This document shows positions 19,101 to 26,105 of a stretch of 64,000 nucleotides of DNA, one piece after another. This DNA is from Parabacteroides bouchesdurhonensis (GTDB lineage Bacteria > Bacteroidota > Bacteroidia > Bacteroidales > Tannerellaceae). Within the stretch, counting starts at the first letter, position 1. Each line of letters starts with the position of its first letter. Location of the stretch: NCBI RefSeq assembly GCF_900186615.1, contig NZ_LT896588.1, positions 3,480,311-3,544,310 of the forward strand, read 5' to 3'. Made by a program: the position numbers and the translations under genes. The notes under the pieces are model-generated. The model ran no database searches. It saw nothing but the letters and a program-made list of their open reading frames with translations, and had not been told where the DNA came from.

Positions 19101-19300
19101 TTTGTTGTCCCTTTAATAATAACAGACGCCCCGGTTACCGGTCCTAGAGCATCTTCTACTGTTCCCGATACTTTTCCATTCTGTTGGGAAATGTCAATTA
19201 CCGGATTTTCCGTCTCGGGATTTGCATATAAACTTCCTGAGAAACTCAATGCTATACCCATGAGAAGAATCAGGCTGACAGGTCTGAATTTTTTCAACAT
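16130..19300 (-). CDS. SusC/RagA-type TonB-dependent outer-membrane transporter
   Basis: A 1056-residue TonB-dependent transporter. In order it has a signal peptide (ending near GSLYA), a carboxypeptidase-D-like regulatory domain (GKVSGTVEDALGPVTGASV), the TonB-box region LDEVVVTALGMKRD, a plug domain (LSGKVSGLQIVRSS, IVVDGTPMDN) and the 22-strand barrel ending in the aromatic residue Phe (NVTIGF). It imports a large ligand captured by the SusD partner, using TonB energy. There is no N-terminal signalling (STN) domain, which fits the lack of a linked sigma/anti-sigma pair. It is the first gene of the two-gene operon. I saw no clear -7 box in the 240 bp upstream. Confidence 0.96.
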   Translation of the reverse strand: MLKKFRPVSLILLMGIALSFSGSLYANPETENPVIDISQQNGKVSGTVEDALGPVTGASVIIKGTTNGTITDLDGNFTLEGVKKGDIIQISFIGYITQDIPYTGQSTIKVDLVEDTQKLDEVVVTALGMKRDKKALGYAMQELKGDDLIASREPNLANSLSGKVSGLQIVRSSNGVGGSSKIVLRGNNSLTGSNQPLIVVDGTPMDNFTGGVDDVWGNSGADMGNGLSDINPEDIESMTVLKGASAAALYGSRAGNGVILITTKSGRKTEGVGITVNAGITAETIFLKPHMQDNFGQGSVNVYDNQSRLSWGPKADGQMVTDWLGREVPLHTYDNIDAFFRTGTSFNEGVSFQQDINGTSVFTSINRSDDASITPESKLNKTNITVRATTFLDKDKKWKADAKVNYINMNAHNRPIQGVNPSNAFNTIYNLPRSLNIKEFENCVDENGNMIWYDASKNPQENPYWVTKYRQNEDTRNRLLGNVSLKYAPTDWFDIELRGGTDYYTTTKNEKVYAGGNTSPRGLYSEGSETFYENNFSFLATARKDNLINRLGGFITFGGNLMQQQRNKMNASAGELLVPDLFSLNNGVNKPTVTSELIRRKMNSLYGSLQLNWDGYLFLDVTARNDWSSTMSKANRSYFYPSVSLSAVISDMLPKLGSQMPDWFSFAKVRASYAEVGNDLDPYQLYNYFSVSKDPNGNNMAKPGKVLFDSNVRSELIKSWEAGFDIRFFNNRLGLDAAWYKSNATRQLLDLPMDPFSGYSSRKVNAGNIQNEGVELSLNGAIFDNPRGFNWNATAQFSLNRNKIIDLYPGVTLYDIKTFDAIQIVAVQGSLYGDIYGQTFQRVTDKNSPHYGKIVVGDDGLPLISTDKSKVGNQNPDWMLGLTNSFAYKGFNLSFLIDFRIGGDLYSATASGLYTRGNAEGTVVNGDRQPFVVPNSVMQKGNGYVENNVQVTPQNYWERIGSTGNYGLPEMYTYDATNVRLRNITFGYEFDRQMLKKTPFQRVRLSATCNNVWMIHYNLPGIDPESVAATNTNATGFENGAAPTSRSYTFNVTIGF

Positions 19301-19451
19301 AACTAATGCTTTTTGTTTAAATTATTAGACGCTTTGGCGTAAAGCAATGTCTTTTATTCCTTATAAACATAAAAACAAGAGAGATGTTCTGACTTTAACA
19401 TAAACCTCAATAACATTCAACAGAGAACGAACAGTCTCTTGAACATAAAAA

Positions 19452-19501
19452 TCCCGTCTTAACACTTCAAAAGAATAGACCTTTAAAATGTTAAGACGGG
19501 A
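19452..19501 (-). terminator. Terminator after the bamD-rpoZ-DUF4293 genes
   Basis: TCCCGTCTTAACA (19452-19464) pairs perfectly with 19489-19501 around a 24-nt loop. On the minus strand it is followed by TTTTTATG. It separates the upstream operon from susC. Confidence 0.75.
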
Positions 19502-19542
19502 CTTTGCGACTCAAAAGACAGCTCTTTTCAGAGCTCTTCTTT

Positions 19543-20010
19543 TTATCTCAATCTATCTAAAGAACGAACTAATGCTTCATCCGCTCCGATATTACGAATA
19601 GCCAGATAATCCAGAATAAGGTTTATAATCGGAAAAGAAAGAGCAATTTTGACAGTCATACTCACCTCTCCTCCTCCTAATTGATTTTTGATAGTCCAGG
19701 CAAAAAAGGCTAATAAAGCATAGAAACCTAGCATTAGCAAAGCATTGAAGATACATAAACGAATCTGCAAAACCCGTTTTCTGAATAAGAAAATAGTAAC
19801 CAATGCAATTATAGCAATTACAGCTGTCAGAATAAAAAGTCCCCACGCAGGGTATATTAATTCCGGTTGAGCAGTCATTGTACTTAGTCCTGTCGCATCA
19901 AAAGACAACAATTGGCCACCATATTGAAGTACTGCCAATGGCAGGAAGAGTGTAGCAATAGTTAACGCTACAATAATAAGTAAATAAACGGTTTGTATCC
20001 TTTGTAACAT
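19543..20010 (-). CDS. DUF4293 integral membrane protein
   Basis: A 155-residue protein with four hydrophobic segments, opening MLQRIQTVYLLIIVALTIATL. It matches the Bacteroidetes DUF4293 family, whose function is unknown. It follows bamD and rpoZ on the same strand, but a hairpin (20032-20056) lies between rpoZ and this gene, so it may be expressed less or separately. The last ~15 residues (YLAIRNIGADEALVRSLDRLR) are the conserved cytoplasmic tail of the family. Confidence 0.85.
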   Translation of the reverse strand: MLQRIQTVYLLIIVALTIATLFLPLAVLQYGGQLLSFDATGLSTMTAQPELIYPAWGLFILTAVIAIIALVTIFLFRKRVLQIRLCIFNALLMLGFYALLAFFAWTIKNQLGGGEVSMTVKIALSFPIINLILDYLAIRNIGADEALVRSLDRLR

Positions 20011-20031
20011 AATTATGTATTTTAAATGGAA

Positions 20032-20056
20032 AGGCTGACTCTTTTCGGGTCAGCCT
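20032..20056 (-). terminator. Intra-operon hairpin between rpoZ and the DUF4293 gene
   Basis: AGGCTGAC (20032-20039) pairs with GTCAGCCT (20049-20056). The T-run on the minus strand is short, so it is probably a partial terminator. Confidence 0.5.
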
Positions 20057-20084
20057 ACATGTTACCTGTAATATTAATTTCTTA

Positions 20085-20417
20085 TCAGAAGTTATTTTTT
20101 TCTTTAGCAGGGTTCTTATAATACACTTTACCTTCTTCATACTCCTGAGCAGCAATCAAGGTAGCTTTCGGAAGCTTTTCATAATAACGTGAAATTTCAA
20201 TCTGTTCTCTGTTTTCAAAAACTTCCTCCAAGTTATCGTTATAAGAAGCAAACTCCTGAAGTTTCTTTTCCAGATCCTGTTTCATTTCAACACTAATCTG
20301 ATTAGCCCGCTTAGCAATTACCATCACTGATTCGTACACATTACCTGTATCTTCCGACAATTTCATCATGTCGCGGGTAACTGTATTCGTAGGAGCATTT
20401 GATTTTCTGTAATCCAT
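20085..20417 (-). CDS. rpoZ: RNA polymerase omega subunit, Bacteroidetes type
   Basis: A 110-residue protein opening MDYRKSNAPTNTVTRDMMKL, with the helical segment GNVYESVMVIAKRANQI that corresponds to the omega core (the RANQIS motif). Bacteroidetes omega is divergent from the E. coli form, and this gene usually follows bamD, as it does here with a 24-bp gap. It would help assemble the polymerase by holding beta-prime. A short tail rich in Tyr, Glu and Lys extends beyond the core. Confidence 0.85.
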   Translation of the reverse strand: MDYRKSNAPTNTVTRDMMKLSEDTGNVYESVMVIAKRANQISVEMKQDLEKKLQEFASYNDNLEEVFENREQIEISRYYEKLPKATLIAAQEYEEGKVYYKNPAKEKNNF

Positions 20418-20441
20418 ACTTCGTTTTATTGATTAAATTCA

Positions 20442-21251
20442 TTAATACGCATTTGATATCCGCTTGTTGGCATAGTCGTAAAACCTTTGAACTTGTTTCA
20501 GATATTGCCCTTCCGGATATTCGTTTATGTAATTATAATACTCGTCCACCACTTCACGATAACGTCCTTGTAATTTTTCATCTATGCTGACTAATGCCAA
20601 CTCATACTTTGAACGAAGTATTAAATACATAAATTCTTCACGATACTTTGAATATGGATAATCTTTCAACGCATTTTGTGAAGTGATCACACATGATTGA
20701 TAGTTATTGCCCATATAAGTACCCAAATTATAATACAATTTAGCAGCCATTAATTCCTTATAAGCCAGTTTTTCCTGCAACTCGAACATTATTTTCTGTG
20801 CTTCGGCAGCACGTTCGCTTTGAGGATAATACTCTAAGTAAAGCTGCAACTGCTCAATAGCCTTATACGTTTGAGACTGGTCCAACCGGGGGTCCGGAGA
20901 GTCCTGATACAAGCCATATCCGGAATAATACCGTGCCAATTCGGTATATTCACCTTTCGGATAAGTCGTATAGTAAGTCTCAAAATATTGCGAAGCTGTT
21001 TGATAATCTTTCTGGCCGTAATAGCTTTGTGCCAACAAATACAAGGATTCTTCGGCATAAGCCGTTCCTTTAAAGATTGTAACCAGTTCCTCCAACAAAG
21101 TAGCAGACTTTGAATATTGCTTTGCATTGAAATATTTCTTGGCATAAGAATACTTCAACTCATAATCTGTACTTTTCAATATCTTATTATACTCTCCGCA
21201 AGAAGATAACAAGACGGTCATCATCATCAATAAAAATACAACCTTTTTCAT
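20442..21251 (-). CDS. bamD: Outer-membrane assembly lipoprotein BamD
   Basis: A 269-residue lipoprotein with lipobox LLSSC (Cys18) followed by five or so TPR-like repeats, including ESLYLLAQSYYGQKDYQTAS and YYLQYYPQSERAAEAQK-type segments. It belongs to the BamD/YfiO family and would act on the periplasmic face of the outer membrane with BamA to insert barrel proteins. It is the first gene of a group with rpoZ and the DUF4293 gene. A -7 box (TAACTTTG, 21270-21277) lies just upstream. Confidence 0.93.
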   Translation of the reverse strand: MKKVVFLLMMMTVLLSSCGEYNKILKSTDYELKYSYAKKYFNAKQYSKSATLLEELVTIFKGTAYAEESLYLLAQSYYGQKDYQTASQYFETYYTTYPKGEYTELARYYSGYGLYQDSPDPRLDQSQTYKAIEQLQLYLEYYPQSERAAEAQKIMFELQEKLAYKELMAAKLYYNLGTYMGNNYQSCVITSQNALKDYPYSKYREEFMYLILRSKYELALVSIDEKLQGRYREVVDEYYNYINEYPEGQYLKQVQRFYDYANKRISNAY

Positions 21252-21269
21252 TCACATACTTTTAGCGCG

Positions 21270-21277
21270 CAAAGTTA
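21270..21277 (-). promoter_or_regulatory. -7 box for bamD
   Basis: TAACTTTG on the minus strand, 19 bp before the bamD start, which implies a very short leader. Confidence 0.4.
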
Positions 21278-21317
21278 GTGCTTCCTGGCAAATAAACGAA
21301 ACGCAAAACGTTAATAT

Positions 21318-21743
21318 TTATAACTTATATAAATCACTGGCGGCAATCAGCTCCAGTTTATTAGCTTTCAGCACCTCTGCACACTTCTCTACATTGTCCG
21401 GGCGAATAATAACATTTGCCGCGTCTCCCTGTGAAAAAGCATACATGTATTCTATAAAAATACCGGCCGATGTAATAATATCCATCGCTCTGGCCAATGC
21501 TCCGGGCTGATTAGGACAATGCAAGCAAACCACTTCCGCTATACTTACGGCATATAATTTGTCCCGCAACACTTTAATAGCCTTATCCGTATCCGATACG
21601 ATCAGACGAAGGATTCCGAAATCGGAATTTTCCGCTACCGTAAAAGCTGACATATTTATACCTGCTTCTCCTAATATTTTTGCCACTTCCGTAAAACGGC
21701 CTTTCTTGTTCTCCAAGAAAATAGATAACTGTTTAATTAACAT
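21318..21743 (-). CDS. ACT-domain amino-acid-binding protein
   Basis: A 141-residue protein made of two ACT folds. The first opens IKQLSIFLENKKGRFTEVAKILGEAGINM and the second VVCLHCPNQPGALARAMDIITSAGI; both contain the GR/PGxL(A) turn that binds amino acids. It has no catalytic domain. It lies 21 bp downstream of the phenylacetate-CoA ligase gene, a pairing common in Bacteroidetes, where it may sense an aromatic or branched amino acid and tune the ligase. That regulatory role is an inference. Confidence 0.88.
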   Translation of the reverse strand: MLIKQLSIFLENKKGRFTEVAKILGEAGINMSAFTVAENSDFGILRLIVSDTDKAIKVLRDKLYAVSIAEVVCLHCPNQPGALARAMDIITSAGIFIEYMYAFSQGDAANVIIRPDNVEKCAEVLKANKLELIAASDLYKL

Positions 21744-21764
21744 AGCACTTTAATCTTTAGAGAT

Positions 21765-23066
21765 TTAAACTAATTTTCGATTGTCTATCACGTGCTTGGC
21801 TTTACCCATGCTTCGTTCAATACTACGTGGTTCTACAATCTTTATATCGGGTTGCAAACCTATCACACTTTGCATACGGCTTGCAATTTTCTTCTTCAGA
21901 GCAATCATTTTATTGATTTCATCCGAATAATACTCCTGGCGCACTTCCACTTGTATCTGGAAAGTATCTGTATTGTTTACACGATCCACAACTATCAGAT
22001 AATGCGGCTCGAACTCCGGAAGTTCCAAAATTACGGATTCTACCTGAGATGGGAAAACATTTACGCCACGAATAATCAGCATATCATCGCTTCGTCCTAA
22101 TATGCGGCTCATTCTCACAGCAGTACGCCCACATGCACATTTTTCATAGGTCAATGAAGTAAGGTCTCTCGTACGATAGCGGATCATCGGCATGCCTTCT
22201 TTTGTAAGTGTAGTAAATACCAATTCTCCCACCTGACCGGGTTCTACAGGCTGTAAAGTCTTAGGGTCTACAATCTCAGGAAAGAAATGATCTTCCCATA
22301 AATGAGTGCCGTTCTGACATTCGCATTCACCACCTACGCCAGGGCCACATATTTCTGTCAAACCATATATATCATAAGCTTTTATATTCAGCTTTTCTTG
22401 CAGCTCTTTACGCATATTTTCCGTCCAGGGTTCAGCACCAAAAGCGCCTACTCTCAAGCTGAATTCTTCCAACGGAATACCCGATTCATGTATTGTTTCA
22501 GCCAGATAAAGGGCATAAGACGGAGTACAGGCCAATCCTTTGGCACCAAAGTCGTGCATCAACTGAATCTGTTTTTGCGTATTACCACTACTCATCGGAA
22601 TAACAGTCCCTCCTATATTCTCCACGCCGGCATGTGCACCCAAGCCTCCCGTAAATAATCCATAGCCATAAGAAACCTGAACGGAATCATTCTTTGTCAA
22701 ACCATAGGCTGTAAAACAACGGGCAACTGCTTCTGCCCAGATAGAAAGGTCCTTACGGGTATATCCTACTACAATAGGTTTTCCCGTTGTTCCGGAAGAA
22801 GCATGCAGACGGACAATTTCGGACATCGGTACCGCCATTAATCCGAAAGGATAGTTATCACGAAGGTCTTGTTTTACGGTAAAAGGAAGTTTTGTTATAT
22901 CGTCAATTGATTGAACATCATCCGGGGTAATTCCCATCTCCTGCATTTTTTTGCGATAAAAAGGAGAATTATGATAAACGTGTTCAACTACCCGTTTCAA
23001 CCGGATGCTTTGTAATTTCCGCATCTCCTCACGGTCCATGCATTCAATCGTCTCATTCCAAATCAT
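21765..23066 (-). CDS. paaK: Phenylacetate-CoA ligase-type adenylating enzyme
   Basis: A 433-residue cytoplasmic AMP-forming CoA ligase. The P-loop-like motif SSGTTGKP is at residues 90-97, YGLTEICGPGVGGECE in the middle is the second adenylation motif, and RSDDMLIIRGVNVFPSQVE near residue 330 is the PaaK hinge. It activates phenylacetate or a similar aryl acid to its CoA thioester. No other phenylacetate-catabolic gene is nearby, so in this anaerobe it more likely works with aryl-pyruvate ferredoxin oxidoreductases encoded elsewhere, in aromatic amino-acid metabolism. It is the first gene of the paaK-ACT pair. Confidence 0.92.
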   Translation of the reverse strand: MIWNETIECMDREEMRKLQSIRLKRVVEHVYHNSPFYRKKMQEMGITPDDVQSIDDITKLPFTVKQDLRDNYPFGLMAVPMSEIVRLHASSGTTGKPIVVGYTRKDLSIWAEAVARCFTAYGLTKNDSVQVSYGYGLFTGGLGAHAGVENIGGTVIPMSSGNTQKQIQLMHDFGAKGLACTPSYALYLAETIHESGIPLEEFSLRVGAFGAEPWTENMRKELQEKLNIKAYDIYGLTEICGPGVGGECECQNGTHLWEDHFFPEIVDPKTLQPVEPGQVGELVFTTLTKEGMPMIRYRTRDLTSLTYEKCACGRTAVRMSRILGRSDDMLIIRGVNVFPSQVESVILELPEFEPHYLIVVDRVNNTDTFQIQVEVRQEYYSDEINKMIALKKKIASRMQSVIGLQPDIKIVEPRSIERSMGKAKHVIDNRKLV

Positions 23067-23226
23067 GGTATCAAATATTTTTTTGTTAGAATATGCTCGT
23101 TATATTTATAAAGTTAACAGTTTAAACGCCCACAAAGTAACAACTTTTTTTAAATAGATTCCTATTTCCTAACAAAAACATTCATACATGAAAACGAAGG
23201 GATGCGGATAAAAAGATTTAAAAGAC

Positions 23227-24444
23227 TTAATCAGATAAAGACACTTCCATCAAAATCATATTATCATCTTCATCCAACGAATGCGTTAAGGTTTCAAGTT
23301 CTCCCTTTAAGGATTGCTTTTCTGATGCCTCAAGCAGTTCACTTGGGAAATATCTGAAATATAACTTATCTCCGGATACGGCAGTAGGACGTAATGTTTC
23401 TCCTGCTTTTTTAAAATCCGCATTATAAAACGTACATTGTGTAAAACTCTGCTCGTTTGAATCCCAAAGATACCATGCCGTTTTTAACCCGGTCTGAGTA
23501 CTTGCCTCTTCCAAATTAAGGGATATTACATTAATCAACATAAAACGGGAAGACATTGCCCAAACTTCACAAACATTTCTTTTGGGTATGTTTGTATGGA
23601 GTGAAGGAGTATGCGTAAAGACAGGTTTCACTTCTTTGTCTTTGGATAACCAAAAAACCGTATCTGACACGAAGTCATTCAGCAGAAAGCCATTATTAGA
23701 AGGCACAATCGTATTGGTGTGTGCCATCATAACAAAAGGCGCTCCATCCTGTATAGTAAAAACAAGTAAACGAAAATGCTCCGGATAGGCTTTAGATAAA
23801 CGGGAGTCCAAAGCGCCGTCTTTTGTATTCAGGAAAACAAAAGGATATGGGTTCGGATCCGGAAGAGCTTCTGCCAGCTTACTGATTTTCCCCTCTTTTA
23901 TCACATTAAAGTTCTTCGTATCCCATACCAACAATGATTCCGAATTAAAAAGAGCCATATCTGTAGCAATCAGCGTATCCGGCGTTGAAAAACTCTGCAC
24001 GCATTTTCCCTGTAAATCAAATGCCAATATATTCACTTTCGTACCATATGGAAGAATATAAATCTTTCCGTTTTCTTCATCATACGCCAGCTTATTAATA
24101 TTTGCATACTCATTGGCACCTTGTCCTTTGTGGTTGAAATTACAAATAAGATGCCCGTCCTTGTCATAGCCAACCACGCTTCCCGAAAAAGGATTATAAA
24201 AAATGAATCCATTTGCCGAAGGCGACAAACGCATCCCATCATCCAGCAAGGCATTCTCCGTAGTATCCATACGGATATAACGAACCTTCCCTAAATCTTG
24301 TAACGCAAATTCTTTTTGCGGATAGGAAACATCCATATTCATAACAGGTATTGCCCGTTCGGAAACTTTTCCGGACCGATTCAAGCAACCGGTCAGTCCT
24401 AACAGATTAATCATCAAGACGCTTAAAAACAACACGTTTCTCAT
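23227..24444 (-). CDS. 6-bladed beta-propeller lipoprotein (BF3164/TolB-like)
   Basis: A 405-residue lipoprotein with lipobox LTGC (Cys20) and a body of repeated beta strands. Segments such as GKVRYIRMDTTENALL, NGFIFYNPFSGSVVGYDKDG and EENGKIYILPYGTKVNILAFDLQGKCVQSF have the spacing of propeller blades. It fits the Bacteroidetes 6-bladed beta-propeller lipoprotein family, abundant in gut species and of unknown function. It stands alone on the minus strand, with a dyad-repeat array and a terminator in the 363 bp upstream. The remainder of that gap (24445-24610) is AT-rich and shows no clear promoter. Confidence 0.75.
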   Translation of the reverse strand: MRNVLFLSVLMINLLGLTGCLNRSGKVSERAIPVMNMDVSYPQKEFALQDLGKVRYIRMDTTENALLDDGMRLSPSANGFIFYNPFSGSVVGYDKDGHLICNFNHKGQGANEYANINKLAYDEENGKIYILPYGTKVNILAFDLQGKCVQSFSTPDTLIATDMALFNSESLLVWDTKNFNVIKEGKISKLAEALPDPNPYPFVFLNTKDGALDSRLSKAYPEHFRLLVFTIQDGAPFVMMAHTNTIVPSNNGFLLNDFVSDTVFWLSKDKEVKPVFTHTPSLHTNIPKRNVCEVWAMSSRFMLINVISLNLEEASTQTGLKTAWYLWDSNEQSFTQCTFYNADFKKAGETLRPTAVSGDKLYFRYFPSELLEASEKQSLKGELETLTHSLDEDDNMILMEVSLSD

Positions 24445-24610
24445 GGCTCAATATTTATTTAGATTATATACTTTATCACAAATAAAGCAATATAAATTCA
24501 ACTAAACAAATAAAATACGAATATTTCGTCAGTATATGAATTGAACGTATAGATAGCATTGGTTAGTAAAAAGTTCCCTTCGTTTCGGCTAAGTACAAAT
24601 GACAAGAAAA

Positions 24611-24728
24611 AAGTTTCATGCCGAAGGAACAAATGTTCCATGCTGGAGGAACAAGTGTTTCATGCCGGAGGAACAAGTGTTTCATCACGATGGAACAAAA
24701 GTTTCACCGGCATGAAACAAAATGGAAC
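24611..24728. repeat. Dyad-repeat array, GGAAC-N4-GTTTC family (copy A)
   Basis: Units start at exactly 22-bp steps: 24626, 24648, 24670, 24692 and 24714. Each is GGAACA-AN-(A/T/G)-GTTYC with an 8-bp link such as ATGCCGGA. A partial unit precedes the first. The last unit is inverted in sense and ends ACAAAATGGAAC. The centre bases vary (AAAT, AAGT, AAAA) while half-sites are kept. It lies just past the terminator of the second efflux operon. Confidence 0.9.
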
Positions 24729-24743
24729 ATGTATTTACATAAA

Positions 24744-24779
24744 AAGCGGCTATCGGACAATGAAATCCGATAGCCGCTT
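24744..24779 (-). terminator. Terminator of the second RND efflux operon
   Basis: AAGCGGCTATCGGA (24744-24757) pairs perfectly with 24766-24779 (14 bp, 8-nt loop), followed on the minus strand by TTTATGTAAAT. Confidence 0.85.
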
Positions 24780-24807
24780 CCTGTATAATACTATTTAACC
24801 TTCCTTA

Positions 24808-26100
24808 CTACTGTATCCTGCGGATACCGATAGCCTTATTATACTGGGCCAAAGAGGCTTTCTGCTGATACCAAGTCTGGATCAGGCTACTGTAAGACTG
24901 TATCCACGAGAGTTGGGCAGAAAGTACATCCAAGATAGGCAACTTACCTTCATTATAGCTGAAAGTGTTTAAATCCAGGTTTTCTTCGGCTATTTTGCAT
25001 GCTTCCTCAGCTACAGATATTTGTTTTGTATTCTCTGTCAAGCTTGTCCAGGCATTAGCCACTTCTTTGGAAATCTGGTCCCGTGTGTCATCTAAAGCAT
25101 ATTCTCTACTGCGAAGAAGGGCTTTCTGAGAATTAACTTCCTTAAAACGCGCTCCCCAATGAAACAATGGGATTTTCAAAGAAGCGAATACAGCAGGCGT
25201 CCATAATTGATCCGAACCTTTTACATTCAACATGGACGTTCCCCAAGTCCCCTGGAATCCGACAGCTAACGTCGGGTTATATTTTGCTTTCGACAAATTA
25301 ATCTGTCTCTTTTGGTATTCAATGTTCAATTGAGAAATCGTATAATCCGGACGATTACGCAAAGCCACGTCCTCCCCTACTTGCAACGGCAACATCTGAT
25401 ACATTGTAATAGAATCCGCTATTTCTACCGGAGCCATTGGAGATATACCCATTAAAACATTTAAATTCTGCAATGCAATCTGATAATCTTTATAAGCGGA
25501 ACTCTTATTCAATTCAGCTTCTTTTAAGCGAGACTGAACTTGTAACAAATCGGTTTTACTTATCTGGCCATCATTAAAACGAATTGTCAATACGTTCTCC
25601 AATTGCTGAACAATGTCAACATATTGGCACATGACCTCATACATACCTTTACGTGCCGCTGCCGACCAATAATTCAAGTCAGCAGAATAGATAATATTAT
25701 CAGTAGTTAATTCCTCCGCCTGTTCCGCTATTTCTCCTTGTACCTGGGCAGCTTTATAGTTATTATAAATCTGTCCTCCCGCGTAAACAGGCTGATTAAC
25801 AGTTGCACCCAAGCTATAGGTGTTGTGATCCATCTCAACGGCCATACCCGGACCAAAGTCCAAATCATATTTATTAATACGGTACTGATAGCTTCCGGAG
25901 AAATCAAAAGCCGGGAAAAAGGCGGTCTTTGCCGCTTTTATAGCTTGCTGCATGGCAACCCGTTCTTCACTGCTTTGTTTGATTTGACGGCTATATTCCA
26001 GTACGCGCTGCTTATATTCCTCAACCGAGAGCTGATTATCCTGTGCTTTGGCAAAAAGCGCTCCCAACAAGAGAAAAATTATTATTATCTTATTTCTCAT
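24808..26100 (-). CDS. TolC-family outer-membrane efflux channel (second system)
   Basis: A 430-residue outer-membrane factor with a signal peptide ending near GALFAKA. The two-repeat coiled structure is visible: VNQPVYAGGQIYNNYKAAQV and RFNDGQISKTDLLQVQSRL in the first half, LKIPLFHWGARFKEVNSQKAL and FSYNEGKLPILDVLSAQ in the second. It is the last gene of an adaptor-pump-channel operon, the reverse of the order in the first system, and begins 5 bp after the pump stop. It is nearer to TolC proteins than to lipid-anchored OprM types. Confidence 0.92.
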   Translation of the reverse strand: MRNKIIIIFLLLGALFAKAQDNQLSVEEYKQRVLEYSRQIKQSSEERVAMQQAIKAAKTAFFPAFDFSGSYQYRINKYDLDFGPGMAVEMDHNTYSLGATVNQPVYAGGQIYNNYKAAQVQGEIAEQAEELTTDNIIYSADLNYWSAAARKGMYEVMCQYVDIVQQLENVLTIRFNDGQISKTDLLQVQSRLKEAELNKSSAYKDYQIALQNLNVLMGISPMAPVEIADSITMYQMLPLQVGEDVALRNRPDYTISQLNIEYQKRQINLSKAKYNPTLAVGFQGTWGTSMLNVKGSDQLWTPAVFASLKIPLFHWGARFKEVNSQKALLRSREYALDDTRDQISKEVANAWTSLTENTKQISVAEEACKIAEENLDLNTFSYNEGKLPILDVLSAQLSWIQSYSSLIQTWYQQKASLAQYNKAIGIRRIQ

Positions 26101-26105
26101 ATTAC

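Noticed and set aside
24611-24728. Possible CRISPR array at 24.6 kb and the other dyad arrays
   Set aside because: The period is only 21-23 bp with 5-8 bp links, far too short for CRISPR spacers. The units are dyads and no cas gene is nearby.
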